A DNA stretch of 64,000 nt from Streptomyces sp. NBC_00162 (GTDB lineage Bacteria; Actinomycetota; Actinomycetes; Streptomycetales; Streptomycetaceae). Of this stretch, positions 11,371 to 31,271 are shown in pieces; position 1 is the stretch's first letter, and each line of letters opens with the position of its first letter. Location of the stretch: contig NZ_CP102510.1 in assembly GCF_024611995.1 (NCBI RefSeq), positions 62,001 through 126,000 on the forward strand. The letters run 5' to 3'. The translations under genes were made by a program, and so were the position numbers. The notes beneath the pieces were generated by a model that saw only the letters and a list, made by a program, of their open reading frames with translations, did not search any database and was not told the DNA's origin.

Positions 11371-14300
11371 GACTGTATTCCTTCGAGGGGTCGGGCCGCC
11401 GATCCGGCGAGCCAGAGGGACAGCTGGTCGGCCAGCAGCCGCAGGCGCGGAGACTGCATGACCGTGTAGTGATCGCCCGGCAGCGCGACATAGTGGAAAC
11501 CGGAGGGGAACAGCTGCGACCAGGCGGCGACCGCCTCGTCGGTGGAACCGTCCTCGGCGCGCAGGAACGCGGTCGCTCCCGCGTACGGCTGCGGCGCGTA
11601 GGACAGCAGGGCCCGGAAGTTGCGGGCGAAGCGGGTGTGGATCTCGCTGAACATCTCGAGACCGACGCCCGCGGGGAGAACATCGAGTTCGGCCGCCTTG
11701 GTGTACAGGATCTCGAAGGCCGCCTCGGGGCAGTCCGCCGCGCGGAACAGCTCCGGGTCCGGCTCCCACGAGGTACCGGCCAGGCCCGCCAGGTCCCGGC
11801 CGAACCACGAGAGCAGCACGGCGTCGTCGATCTCCGCCCGCTCCGGCGCCGGGCCCGGGGGCTCGAGCAGGTCGATCACCGCGAGGTGTTCGACCTGGTG
11901 CCCGGCGGCGGTCAGCTGCTGGGCCATCTCCAGGGCGATGACCCCGCCCATGGACCAGCCGCCGAGCCGGTACGGTCCCTGCGGAACCGCGGCGGTGAGG
12001 GCGGCGGCGTAGTGCGCGGCCAGCTCGGGCACGGTCTCGAGGACCTCGTCGTCCGGCACCTGGAGGGCGTAGAACGGCTGGTCCTCACCGAGCAGGCCGG
12101 CCAGTTCGCCGTAGCAGAGCACGTCTCCGCCGACCGGGTGGACGAAGAACAGCGGGGTCTGCGCGCCCCCGGTGCGGATGGGCACCAGCGCGGTGCGGCG
12201 CACCGACCCGCCGGCCTCCCGGATCGCTGCGGCGAGCAGGGCGATCGTGGGCCGGGCGAACAGGGTGGACAGCGGCAGCGAACAGCCGAGCCGGGCCCGG
12301 ATCTCGGCCATCAGCCGGACCGCGAGCAGCGAGTTCCCGCCCAGGGCGAAGAAGTCGGTGTGCACCCCGAAGCCGGCGTCGGGGAAGAACTCGGCCCAGA
12401 TCGAGGCGAGTTCGCCCTCCGTCAGATCCCGGGGGGCCTGTGCGGCGTCGCCGTCGGCGGCCTCGGCGCCGGGCACCGGCAGCGAGGAGCGGTCGACCTT
12501 GCCGTTGGCGGTCAGCGGCAGCTCGTCGAGGATCAGGATGTACTGCGGGACCATGTACGAGGGCAGGGCCGCGCCGATCGTCTTCGCGAGCAGCTCGGGC
12601 GTCACCTCGCAGCTGCGGTCCTCGTCGAGGACGACGTAGGCCACCAGGCGCTTGGCGCCCTGGCGTTCGCCGACCGCCGCGGCGACCGCGGCGCGCACCC
12701 CGTCGCAGGCCAGCAGCGCGGCCTCGATCTCGCCGAGCTCGATCCGGTACCCCTGGATCTTGACCTGGAAGTCCTCCCGGCCCAGGAACTCGATGTTCCC
12801 GTCCGGCAGGTACCGGCCCAGGTCGCCCGTGCGGTACAGCCGCTCGCCGGTGGCCGGGTGGCGCAGGAACGCCGCCCGGGTCTTGGCCTCGTCGCCGAGG
12901 TAGCCGCGGGCCAGGCCCACGCCGGAGATGTAGAGCTGGCCGGGCACCCACACCGGGCTGGGCTGCATGGCCTCGTTGAACACGTGGAACTGCTGGTTGA
13001 GCAGCGGCTTGCCGTACGGGACCGAGGTCAGCGACGGGTCGGCGTCACCGGTCACGTGGTGCGCGATCGACCAGATCGACGCCTCGGTCGCCCCGCCCAG
13101 GCTCCACACAGCAGCCTCGGGCGCCAGCGTGGCGATGCGCTCCGGGAGGGTCAGCGGGATCCAGTCGCCGCTCATCATCACCGTGCGCAGCGGCAGGGTC
13201 CCGGCCATCTGGGCGCCCAGCGCGTGCTCCGTGAACATCTCCATCAGCGTCGGCACGCTGTTCCACACGGTGACCCCGTGCGCGGTGACCAGCTCGGCCC
13301 AGCGGCCGGGCTCGCGGTGGGCGTCCGGGGCCGGCAGGACGATCGCGCCGCCGGCGGCCAGGATGCCGAACACGTCGTACACCGACAGGTCGAAGTTGAG
13401 CGCGGACAGGGCCAGGACCCGGTCCTCGTGCGTGATGCCGAACCGCTCGTTGATGTCGAGACAGGTGTTCAGGGCGCCCGTGTGCTCGATCATCACGCCC
13501 TTGGGCTGGCCCGTGGAGCCGGAGGTGAAGATGACGTACGCGAGGTCGTCGGGGCGCGCGGCCGAGGCGGGCACGGCGCCGGCGGGCACGGCGAGCGCCT
13601 CGGGGCCGTCCACGCTGAGCCGGACGGTCCCGTCCGGCCACCGGGTGTCGGCCTCGACGCGGCTCTGCGTCAGGACGAGGCGGATGTCCGACTTCTCGCA
13701 CAGCAGCCGCAGCCGCTCGGTGGGCACCCCGGCGTCGATGGGCACGTACGCGGCGCCCGCCTTCAGCACACCGATGGTGGCGGCGACCTGCTCCCAGCCC
13801 TTCTCCATCACGATGCCGACGAAGGTGCCGGGGCCGGCGCCCTGCTCCAGGAGCCAGCGGCCCAGCCGGTCGGTGTGCTCGTCCAGTTCGCCGTAGGTGA
13901 GCTCGCGGCCGGGGGCGATCACCGCGACCCGTTCGGGGTGGTCGGCGGCCTGCGCGGCGAACGGCTCGTGCAGCAGCCCAGCGGGCAGCGGTCCGGCCGT
14001 CGCGTTGGCCGACCGGCGCACCTCGAGCTCGGCGGCCGGGGCCAGGGCGGGCGCCGGGCGGCGCCAGGCGTCCTCCTCGACGCACAGGCCGCGCAGCACG
14101 TCGAGGTACGCGCCGAACATCGCGTCGATCATCCCGGCGGGGAAGAGCTCCTCGATGACGTCCCAGTTCACGATCAGCGCGCCGGCGTCCTCGACCACCT
14201 GGTGGTCGAGCCACACCTGCGGGGTGCGGATCGAGCTGGAGACCTCCTCGCCGCCCTCGCCGATGGAGGTGAGGTGCTGGGCCAGGCCCATGGAGGCCGC

Positions 14301-17300
14301 GGAGTCCTCCTTGGCCGCGAAGTTGACGGTACTGGCGAAGACGACCGGCATGTTGGCGCGGGCGTTGCCGCCGCGGGCCCGGTTGAGCTCGCGCAGCACC
14401 GCGACACCGCTGACGTGGCTGTGCTCCAGGTCGTTCCACAGCTGGCGCTGGATGCGCCCGGCCCGCTCGCCGAAGGCGACCGAGGCGGTGGAGTCGATCT
14501 CCAGCAGGGTGGTGGCGCTGAAGTTGCCGAGCACGTTGCCGACCTGCTCGTGCAGCGGCAGCCGGTTGAAGAAGAGCACGTTCAGCGTGAAGCGGCTGGA
14601 CTTGCTCCAGGAGGCCAGCACCTGGGAGTACGCCGTGCACAGCGCGGCCGACGGGGTGACACCGGCCGCCGAGGCGTACGCCTTGAACCGGGACCAGTCC
14701 TCGGCCTCGATCCGGCTGGAGCGGTGGGTGAACGCCGGAGCCTCGAGCGAGCCCGGGTCGGTGGCCAGCGGCAGTTCGGGAGCCGGCGGCAGGGTGTCGA
14801 GCCGCTCGCGCCAGTAGGCGAGCGAGGTCGCGTGCAGGTCGGTCTCCTCGACGGCCTTGGCCGTCACCACGTAGTCCCGGTAGGTGAGCGGGACCTCGGG
14901 CAGCTCGCCGGCCTCGCCGCGGTAGGCGGCGGCCCACTCGCGGAACATCATCGAGGTGCTCCACGCGTCGATGATCAGTGCGTCGAGTCCGATGTGCAGG
15001 CGGGTGCGGCCCTCGGTGACGCGGGTGGCGCGGATGTCGAACAGCGGCCACACCGCGGTGTCGAAGACCTGTCCGGCGACCTCGTCGTGGAGTTCGGCCA
15101 GGCGCGCGCCGCGCTCCTGTTCGCCGCAGCCGCGCAGATCGGTCGTGCGGATCTCGTACGGGGCGACCTCGGGCAGCACCTTCTGGTAGCCGTCCTCGGT
15201 CATCACGGCGCGCAGCATGTCGTGGCGGTCGATCACCAGGCGCAGGGAGTCCTGCAGCCGGTCCACGTCCACCCCGTCGAGGTCGACCTCGATGAAGAAG
15301 TACGTGGAGACGTTGCCCAGTTCGAAGGCGCTGGAGCGGCCCACCAGATAGGCCTGCTGGAGGTCGGTCAGCGGGAACGGCTCGTAGCGGGCCGCATCGT
15401 CGCGGATCAGCTCCGGCAGCCGCCCGCCGCCCGCGGTGGGCTGCGTCGCGGCGTCCTGGGTGCCCGCACCGGCCGGGGACTCCTCGGGGGTGCCGAGGGT
15501 CTCCAGGATCTGGTCGCCGAGCGTGCTGACGCTGCGGCCCTCCAGGAAGGCCACCAGCGGCAGCGAGACCCCGAGCGCGACGGACAGGGCCTCCTTGACC
15601 TCCAGGGCCATCAGCGAGTCCAGGCCGAGGTTCTGCAGGGGCTCGTCGCGGTCGACCGCGTCCGGGGAGGTGCCCAGTGCGCGGGCGACCGTCGCCGTCA
15701 GCAGCTCCCGTACGCCCGCGGCGTCCAGCGACTGCGGGGCGGCGGCCGGGGCGAGCGGGGCCGCGGCGGGCAGCGCCCGGGCAGCCGGGGCGGTCGCGCC
15801 GTCGGTGCGCAGCAGCTGGTCCTTCTCGGCGCGGCGCAGGCACACCCCGGTGGCCTCGACCACCGTGCGGCCCTGGGCGTCGTACAGCGCGGCCTCGGCG
15901 AGGAGCATCCCCTGCGGGTCGGGCGACGGCAGCAGCCGCACCCGGCAGTACGTCTCGCCCTGCGCGCCGGAGAACCCGTGGAAGGCGAACCGGTCGATGC
16001 CCACCAGCATGAAGGTGGCGTCCGCCGGGGTGCCCTCGGGCAGGCAGGCGAACAGGGACTGGAACAGCGCGTCGGTCTGGCCGGGGTGCAGCCGGTAGCC
16101 GTCGGCCTCGCCCGGGCGCGGGGCGCGCATCCTCGCGACGGCCTCGCCCTCACCGCTCCACACGTGCTCGATCCACTGGGCGGTGGGGCCGAGGTACAGC
16201 TTGCGGCGCCACATCCGGCGGTAGAACTCCTCGCCGGTGGTCTCCTCGGCGAGCGGGGCGCGCAGCGCGTCCAGGTCGGTCGCGGCCGGTGCGCCTGCGG
16301 GGAGTTCGGCCAGCTTGCCCTGCGAGTGCAGCAGCCAGCCGGCGCCGTCCCGCCGGGCGGAGTAGAAGCGGTACGCGGTGCGGCCGCCGGGCGCCGGGTC
16401 CAGCACGAGCTGCACCCGGGCCCGCTGGTCCTCTTCGAGGATCATGCTCTGCAGGACCAGGCACTCCTCGATCAGCGCGCCCGCGCCGCCGCCGTCGGCC
16501 CGGGCGGCCTCCAGGGCCGACTCCAGGTAGACGCCGATGTTGACGACGGGCAGCCCGTCCATCACACAGTCGCCCAGACAGGGGTGGCCGGTGGTGTCGA
16601 GCACCGCCGAATACTGCGTGGACTCCAGCGGGGAGGGCACCAGCTCGCCCAGCAGACGCGCGGAGCCGGCCTCGCCCGCGGCGGGCGCGGCCGACACCGG
16701 GCGGGCACTCGGCGTGAACCAGTGACGGGTGCGCTGGAAGGGGTACGTCGGCAGCGCGGCGCGCCGCCGGCCCCGGCCCGCGTCGTACGCGGCCCAGTCC
16801 ACCGGCGCGCCCAGCGCGTACAGGGCGCCCAGGCTGTCCAGCGCCACCCGGTCGTCGTCGTGGCCCTTGCGCAGCGACGGCAGGAAGACCGGGGCCTGTT
16901 CGCCGTCCACCGCGCCGGGCACGAACCGCTTGGCCATGCCGGAGAGCGCGGGCTGCGGGCCGGTCTCCACGAAGACGCGGAAGCCCAGCCCGTGCAGGGC
17001 GGTCATGCCCCGCAGGAAGTCCACGGGGCGGCGGATGTGCTCGCGCAGATAGCCCGCGGAGAAGGCCTGCGGGCCGGTCAGCGGCTCGCCGGTGACGTTG
17101 GAGACGACCGGGATGCGGGGGGCCGCGTACGTCAGGGCGGCCGCCGCGGCCTCGAACTCGGCCAGCACCGGGTCCATCAGCGGCGAGTGGAAGCCGCGGG
17201 TGACCGTGAGCCGCTTGGACTTGACGCCCGCCGCGGCCAGCTCGTCCAGCAGCTGGTCCAGCGCCTTGGCGCCGCCGGACACGACCAGGGACTCGGGGCC

Positions 17301-19450
17301 GTTGACCGCGGCCAGCGACAGCTCGCCCTCGTACGGCGCCAGCGCCGCGGTGAGCTGCTCCTCGGTGGTGAAGACCGCCGCCATGGCGCCCTCCACCGAC
17401 AGTTCCTGCATCATGCTGCCGCGGCGCACCGCGAGGGTCAGCGCGTCCTCGAGGGACAGGACGCCCGCCACGCAGGCCGCGACGATCTCGCCGATGCTGT
17501 GGCCGAGCACGGCGCCCGGTGTGACGCCCCAGGAGCGCCACAGCTCCGCGAGCGCGTACTCGACGGCGAACAGGGCCGGCTGGGTCCAGCGGGTCTCGTC
17601 CACGAGCGCGGCGTCGGCGGGCGCCGGGTGCAGCACGGAGCGCAGCGAGCGGTCCGTCAGCTCCGAGACGATGGCGTCGCAGCGGTCGATCGCGTCCCGG
17701 AAGACCGGCTCGCTCGCGTAGAGGCCCGCGCCCATGCCCGCGTACTGCGAGCCCTGGCCGGTGAAGAGGAAGGCCACCTTCGGCTGCGCGCCGCCGGGCA
17801 CGTGGCCCGTGCGGACGCCGGCCGGCAGGAGCGCGCCGGGCGCGTACGCGGCCAGCTTCTCCCGCATCTCCTCGGCGGAGCCGGCGACCACCGTCAGCCG
17901 GTGCGCCAGCGGGGCGCGGCCGGTGGCGGCGGTGTGGCAGACGTCGGCGAGCGGGGCCGCGTCCGGCCCGCCCAGGTAGGCGGCGTGGCGGGCGGCCACC
18001 TCGGCGAGCGCGGCCGGGCTCTTGGCGGACAGCGCCAGCAGCTGCGCGGTGCGCTCGCCGTCGGCTCCGTCGGCGGCGGGCTCGGCGGCGGGCACGGGGG
18101 CCGGCGCCTCCTCGACGACGAGGTGGGCGTTGGTGCCGCTCGCGCCGAAGGAACTGATGCCCGCGAGACGGGGCTTGTCGCCGCGCGGCCAGGCGACGGC
18201 GGTGCGCGGGAAGGTGACCGAGAGGTCCTCGATGCCGATCTCCGGGTTCACCTCCTCCAGGTGCAGCTGCGCCGGGATCTCCTCGTTCTGCAGCGAGAGC
18301 ACGACCTTGATCAGCCCGGCGATGCCGGCGGCGGGCTCCAGGTGCCCGATGGTGCTCTTGACCGAGCCGACGACCAGCTCCTCGCCCGGCGCGCGGCCGC
18401 CCAGTACGGCGTCCAGGGCGCGCAGTTCCAGCGGGTCGCCCAGCGGGGTGCCGGTGCCGTGCGCCTCCACGTAGCCGATCTCCGCCGGCTCCACGCGGGC
18501 CGAGGCCAGCGCGGCACGGATCACGTCCTGCTGGGCGGCGGCGTTCGGGACGGTGATGCCGCCGCTGCGACCGTCCTGGTTGACGGCGGAGCCGCGGATG
18601 ACGCCGAGGACGCGGTCACCGGCCGCCTGCGCGTCGGAGAGCCGCTTGAGGACGACGACTCCGCAGCCCTCGCTGCGTACGTAGCCGTCGGCGCGGGAGT
18701 CGAAGGTCTTGCAGTGGCCGTCCGGCGCCAGCATGTTCGCCTTGTCGGCGATGGTGAACCACTCGGGCGACAGCAGGACGTTGACGCCGCCCGCCAGCGC
18801 CATGCCGGTCTCGCCGGAGCGCAGGCTCTGACACGCCAGGTGCACGCCGACCAGCGAGGACGAACACGCGGTGTCGACGGAGAGGCTGGGGCCCTGCAGG
18901 CCGAGCCAGTACGAGAACCGGCCGGCCGCGAAGGTGGAGGCGTTGCTGGTGAGGCTGTACGCCTCCAGCTCGGCCGGGTCGATCTGCTGCATCTGTCTTT
19001 GTACGTAGTCGTACGTGGTGACGCCGAAGTACACCCCGGTGTCCGTGCCGGTCAGGCCGGCCGGCGAGATGCCCGCGTGCTCCAGGGCCTCCCAGCCCAC
19101 CTCCAGCAGCAGGCGCTGCTGCGGGTCCAGGGTGGCGGCCTCGCGCGGGGAGATCCCGAAGAACGGGGCGTCGAACCCGTCGACCCGGTCGAGGAAGCCG
19201 CCGAGGCGGCTGCCGTGCCGGGCGGTGTCCCAGCGGTCCTCGGGCACCTGGCGGATGCCGTCGCGGCCCGAGCTCAGGAACTCCCAGAACTCCTCGGGCG
19301 TCTCGGCGCCTCCGGGCATCCGGCAGGCCAGGCCGACGATGGCGATCGGTTCGGTGCGGGCGCGCTCGGCGGCGTCGAGCTCCCCGCGCAGGCGGCGGAT
19401 CTCGCGCACGCTCTGCGCGAGTACGTTCTGCCGCTCGTGGTCCTTGTCGG

Positions 19451-19454
<4 letters not shown>
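11367..19454 (-). CDS. Hybrid PKS-NRPS: KS-AT-DH*-ACP-Cy-A(Cys)-PCP-TE
   Basis: Terminal 2695-residue megasynthase. KS (about 35-460) has active Cys197 in DTACSSS plus EAHGTGT and the IGHLE His. AT (about 550-845) carries RGFHSPLMD, a malonyl-type motif. A DH-like region (about 895-1180) keeps HPGQTDALFQ but has GHPCLGDCVMD, where the usual Pro of HxxxGxxxxP is Asp. An ACP (NLGLDSLMAL) follows. The next domain is a heterocyclisation domain: it reads DALIIDAWS (DxxxxDxxS) instead of HHxxxDG. The A domain gives a specificity code I read as DLYNMSLIWK, matching cysteine. A PCP (LGGNSLL) and a thioesterase with GWSMGG end the chain. Expected step: condensation and cyclisation of Cys to a thiazoline, then release. 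The ATG overlaps the upstream PKS stop. Confidence 0.95.
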
Positions 19455-28215
<8,761 letters not shown>

Positions 28216-28377
28216 GAGAACCCCCTCCGCTTGTACATAACGCTGAAACACTTGAGCGCTGATGGATCGTTCTTCGACCGGTCGCGGGGGCGGGACGGCT
28301 TGTCCCGCCATGTCCGGGATGCTTTGAACTGGGCCTGCAATAAAGGGAGTTGGATTCCGTTTATCGGCAGAATGGAC
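28216..28377 (-). promoter_or_regulatory. Leader/promoter region of the PKS operon with an inverted repeat
   Basis: The 162 bases ahead of the first PKS gene must hold the promoter of the whole minus-strand operon. A perfect 8-bp inverted repeat with a 5-base spacer (28289-28296 and 28302-28309) lies about 75 bases upstream of the start and could be an operator or a leader hairpin. I could not identify a convincing -35/-10 pair, and the GTAAAG motif found at the MarR locus is absent here. Confidence 0.45.
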
Positions 28378-28411
28378 AGTGCCCGCCGACCCCGAAGGGT
28401 GGGCGGGCACT
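28378..28411 (-). terminator. Hairpin after the MFS exporter gene
   Basis: Arms 28378-28387 and 28402-28411 pair over 10 bp. A single mismatch and 4 more inner pairs close on a CGAA tetraloop. It begins 24 bases past the exporter stop and separates the exporter transcript from the PKS operon. Confidence 0.8.
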
Positions 28412-28435
28412 GAGGGCGGCGCGGCGCGCGCCGGG

Positions 28436-30076
28436 TCAGGAACGGAGGCTCGGCTCGTCCTTCGCCGGGGCGGGCGGGGCCGCGGGGGCGCCCGGTGCCG
28501 TGGCACCCGGCGCAGTGGCGCCGGGGGCCGTGGCACCCGGGGCGGCCGCGCCCGGCGGGGGTCCGGGCGGGGCCGGCGGGGTCTTGGGGAGCCAGCGCAG
28601 GGCCACGAGGACCGAGACGAGGGCGACACCGGCGACCACGAACAGCGTGGACTGCATGCCGCTGACGTAGGCGTCGGAGGCCTTGGCCAGCAGGGCCGGG
28701 GCCTGGTCGCCCAGCTTGGCGGCCTGGACGGCGCGTACGGTGCCGCCGATGGATCCGGCGGCCTCGTCACGCAGGGCCTCCGGAAGGACGTTCACCGCGT
28801 CACCGATCGAGGAGCGGTAGCCGGAGCTCAGCAGGCTTCCGATGATCGCGATGCCGAGGGCGCCTGCCACCTGACGGGCGGTCTGCGAGACCGCCTGGCC
28901 CGCGCCCGCCTTGACCGGAGGCACGACGGACATCAGCGAGGCGGTGGCGGGAGCCATGATGGAGCCCCAGCCGATGCCCAGGAGCAGCTGCGCGACGACC
29001 AGCAGCCAGGTCGGCGTACCGGCGTCGAAGAAGGCCGCGCCCACGGCGTACAGGGCGATGGCCGCGGAGCCGGCGGCGACCACGGCGCGGGGGCCGAACT
29101 TCATGACGAGCTTGGGGCAGCGGGCCGAGACGACCATGGAGCCGATGCCCATGGGCAGGACGAGCAGACCGGCTTCCAGCGGCGAGAAGCCGAGGACGGC
29201 CTGGAAGTAGAACTGCGAGATGAAGATCGAGCTGATGAGCGCGAAGAAGCACAGGGCGATGGCGCCGGTGCCGGCCGCGAAGCGCGAGTTCTTCAGGAGG
29301 CTGACGTCGAGCGAGGGCGCGGCGATCTTCTTCTCGAAGAGGACCAGCGCGACCAGCAGGACCACACCGCCCGCGATGGCGCCGAGCGCACCGGTGCTGG
29401 TCCAGCCGTCCTCGCCCGCGAGGACGATGCCGTAGACCAGCAGGCCGACGGAGACGATGGACAGCAGCACGCCGAGCGGGTCGAACGCGGTGCGGACCGG
29501 GTTCTTCGACTCGGGCACCAGCGCGATCATCAGGGCGACGGCGATGACGATGAGCGGGGCGTTGATGAGGAAGATCGAGCCCCACCAGAAGTACTCGAGC
29601 AGCACGCCCCCGAGTACCGGACCGACCGCCATGGCCACACCGGCGGCCGCGGCCCAGCCCGCGATGGCCTTGGGACGCTCGGCCGGCGGGAAGACGTTCA
29701 TGAGGATGGCGAGGGTGACCGTGGGCACCACGGCCGCGCCGACGCCCATGACGGCGCGCCAGATGATGAGCTGGACGATGTCGGTCGCGAAGGCGCCGAG
29801 CACCGAGCTGACACCGAACAGGACGAGACCGGTGATCAGGGTCTTCTTGCGGCCGAACCGGTCGGCGCAGACGCCACCGGTGAAGAGGAACGCCGCGAAG
29901 GTGATCAGGTACGAGTCCAGCGCCCACTGGAGCTCGCCGTTGGTCGCATCAAGGCTCTGCTGAATGGGATTGAGTGCGACGTTGATGATCGTGAGGTCCA
30001 TGACCACGACCAGCACCGTGGATGCGAGCAGAGCCAGGATCGCCCGGCGGCGCCCGCTGCTGACTTCGGGATTCAT
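28436..30076 (-). CDS. MFS exporter, DHA2 (EmrB/QacA) 14-helix type
   Basis: 546-residue membrane protein with about 14 hydrophobic helices, consistent with drug:H+ antiporters of the DHA2 group. Motif A appears as ADRFGRKK after the second helix, and MDLTIINVALNPIQ in helix 1 is the DHA2-type start. The C-terminal tail is an Ala/Pro/Gly-rich repeat (GATAPGATAPGA). The ATG has GAAGGACGGG upstream. It lies downstream of the small cupin gene, with a hairpin between them, and ahead of the PKS genes, so it is the probable exporter and self-resistance function for the PKS-NRPS product. Regulation probably passes through the divergent MarR protein. Confidence 0.93.
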   Translation of the reverse strand: MNPEVSSGRRRAILALLASTVLVVVMDLTIINVALNPIQQSLDATNGELQWALDSYLITFAAFLFTGGVCADRFGRKKTLITGLVLFGVSSVLGAFATDIVQLIIWRAVMGVGAAVVPTVTLAILMNVFPPAERPKAIAGWAAAAGVAMAVGPVLGGVLLEYFWWGSIFLINAPLIVIAVALMIALVPESKNPVRTAFDPLGVLLSIVSVGLLVYGIVLAGEDGWTSTGALGAIAGGVVLLVALVLFEKKIAAPSLDVSLLKNSRFAAGTGAIALCFFALISSIFISQFYFQAVLGFSPLEAGLLVLPMGIGSMVVSARCPKLVMKFGPRAVVAAGSAAIALYAVGAAFFDAGTPTWLLVVAQLLLGIGWGSIMAPATASLMSVVPPVKAGAGQAVSQTARQVAGALGIAIIGSLLSSGYRSSIGDAVNVLPEALRDEAAGSIGGTVRAVQAAKLGDQAPALLAKASDAYVSGMQSTLFVVAGVALVSVLVALRWLPKTPPAPPGPPPGAAAPGATAPGATAPGATAPGAPAAPPAPAKDEPSLRS

Positions 30077-30132
30077 TGCCCGTCCTTCGTAGAGTTTTTC
30101 CTCTGATGGCCGCTGCCGCTGCCGCTGCCGAA

Positions 30133-30158
30133 GTCCGCGCTGCGAGCGCAGCGCGGAC
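30133..30158 (-). terminator. Intercistronic 11-bp hairpin between cupin and exporter
   Basis: Arms 30133-30143 and 30148-30158 pair perfectly around GAGC. It lies in the 110-base gap between the cupin stop and exporter start, next to three copies of GCCGCT (30108-30128). It may reduce read-through into the exporter or stabilise the cupin message. Confidence 0.5.
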
Positions 30159-30186
30159 CTCGGTTCAGGTCGCCGGGCCGACCGAA

Positions 30187-30561
30187 CTACTCGGCCCAGG
30201 GAAGCGGAATCTTCTTGTCCTCGTTGCCCGGCATGCTGGCCTTGCCGCCGACCGCCATGGCGACGAGCGCCTGGGTGTCACCGACCGCGGTGAGCTGACG
30301 TACGGCGCCGCCGGGGATCGCCAGGGCCTCGCCGGCCTTGACCTGCCCGTCCTCGCCGTCGATGGTCACCTTGAACGCGCCCGAGAGCGGCATCCAGATC
30401 TGCTCGCGGTCGATGATGTGGACCGGGGTCGCCGAGTCCGCGCCGAGCTCCACGCGCCAGGTGCTGACCTCGGTGCTGCCCTGGCTGGGGGCGGCGAGGC
30501 CGAACATCGCACCCGAAGGGGTACGGGTAGTCCGCTGCTCGCTCTCGCTGACCACGTTCAT
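30187..30561 (-). CDS. Small single-domain cupin protein
   Basis: 124-residue beta-barrel protein. The cupin pattern is visible: TPVHIIDREQIWMPLSGAFKV gives the first motif (His and Glu), and AGEALAIPGGAVRQLTAV the second, where the usual His is replaced by Arg or Gln, so metal binding may be weak. The start has an excellent ribosome site (AGGAGGT, 6 bases). It is the first gene of a probable cupin-exporter transcript, divergent from marR. Its role could be a sensor, a tailoring enzyme or a protective binding protein; the sequence does not say. Confidence 0.85.
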   Translation of the reverse strand: MNVVSESEQRTTRTPSGAMFGLAAPSQGSTEVSTWRVELGADSATPVHIIDREQIWMPLSGAFKVTIDGEDGQVKAGEALAIPGGAVRQLTAVGDTQALVAMAVGGKASMPGNEDKKIPLPWAE

Positions 30562-30574
30562 TGCGACCTCCTGT

Positions 30575-30589
30575 GTAAAGAAGCTTTAC
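30575..30589. promoter_or_regulatory. MarR operator site 1
   Basis: Perfect palindrome GTAAAG-AAG-CTTTAC, immediately upstream of the cupin ribosome site. Two related sequences lie at 30606 and 30720. Arrangement and symmetry fit a winged-helix dimer repressor encoded next door. Confidence 0.75.
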
Positions 30590-30605
30590 TTCGCTTGCTC
30601 CACGA

Positions 30606-30620
30606 GTAAAGCTGCTTTAG
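30606..30620. promoter_or_regulatory. MarR operator site 2
   Basis: GTAAAG-CTG-CTTTAG, one mismatch from a perfect palindrome. Its centre is 31 bases (about three helical turns) from site 1, so both could be occupied on the same DNA face. Confidence 0.7.
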
Positions 30621-30719
30621 TCGTAGGTGTCAAACGGCAAAGAGAACCGCGCCGAGACTGTTCCCACAGGTAACCGAGAACCGCTGGAGTCCGGCTGGAG
30701 CAAGGGAGGGATCGTGGGA

Positions 30720-30734
30720 GTAAAGCGTCTTTCC
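30720..30734. promoter_or_regulatory. MarR operator site 3 (autoregulatory position)
   Basis: GTAAAG-CGT-CTTTCC, a weaker copy of the same motif, ending 21 bases before the chosen marR start. This is a natural position for autorepression. Confidence 0.6.
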
Positions 30735-30755
30735 AGGGTGTGGCAGCATGGCCGG

Positions 30756-31271
30756 ATGGAGTCCACAGCAGAGACAGGAAGCAACGGGGCGGTAGCAGGC
30801 CAGGCCGGAGACCCGCTGGCCAGAGCCGAGCTGACCTATCTGCTCGGCATGTCCTTCCAGCTGGTCCTGTCCGAATTCGTATCCCGGCTCGACTCGGCCG
30901 GGTACGACGACCTGCGTCCGATGCACGGACTTGTGTTTCAGGCGCTTTACGGGGACGGCGCCACCAGCAGCGAGCTGGCGGAGCAGCTCGGCGTCACCAA
31001 GCAGGCGGCCGGCCAGATCGTCGACGACCTGGCGGCGCGCGGCTACGTGGAGCGGCGCCCCCACCCGGCGGGCGGGCGGCGCAAACTCGTCGTACTGACC
31101 GACCGGGCGCTGGAGCACCTCGCGGTCGCCGGACGCGTCATGTTCGAGATGGAGAGCGAGCTGGACGAGCGCCTCGGAGCCCAGAACCGCCGCGTCCCCC
31201 GCGCCGAACTCGCCGCCCTGATCAGAGCCATGACGAAGGGCGACCTGCCCCCGCTGCGCCCGCTGTGGTGA
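30756..31271 (+). CDS. MarR-family transcriptional regulator
   Basis: 171-residue winged-helix regulator. Helices and wing are visible in SSELAEQLGVTKQAAGQIVDDLAARGYVERRPHPAGGRRKLVVLTDRA, the recognition helix being TKQAAGQIVDDL. It is divergent from the cupin-exporter genes with three copies of a GTAAAG-N3-CTTTAC palindrome between and in front of them. Probably it represses export (and itself) until a ligand, perhaps the PKS-NRPS product, releases it. The start is uncertain: the ATG at 30756 lacks a strong ribosome site, and an in-frame GTG lies about 18 bases upstream. Its 3' end overlaps the convergent transferase gene by 50 bases. Confidence 0.92.
   Translation: MESTAETGSNGAVAGQAGDPLARAELTYLLGMSFQLVLSEFVSRLDSAGYDDLRPMHGLVFQALYGDGATSSELAEQLGVTKQAAGQIVDDLAARGYVERRPHPAGGRRKLVVLTDRALEHLAVAGRVMFEMESELDERLGAQNRRVPRAELAALIRAMTKGDLPPLRPLW

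Noticed and set aside
28216..28770. N-terminal extension of the first PKS upstream of 28215
   Set aside because: The extra 185 codons read as Pro/Arg-rich noise, overlap the exporter gene and its terminator, and the ATG at 28215 has a strong ribosome site.
30108..30128. GCCGCT tandem repeat as a CRISPR or variable repeat
   Set aside because: Only about three and a half copies of six bases with no spacers; simple repetitive GC sequence.
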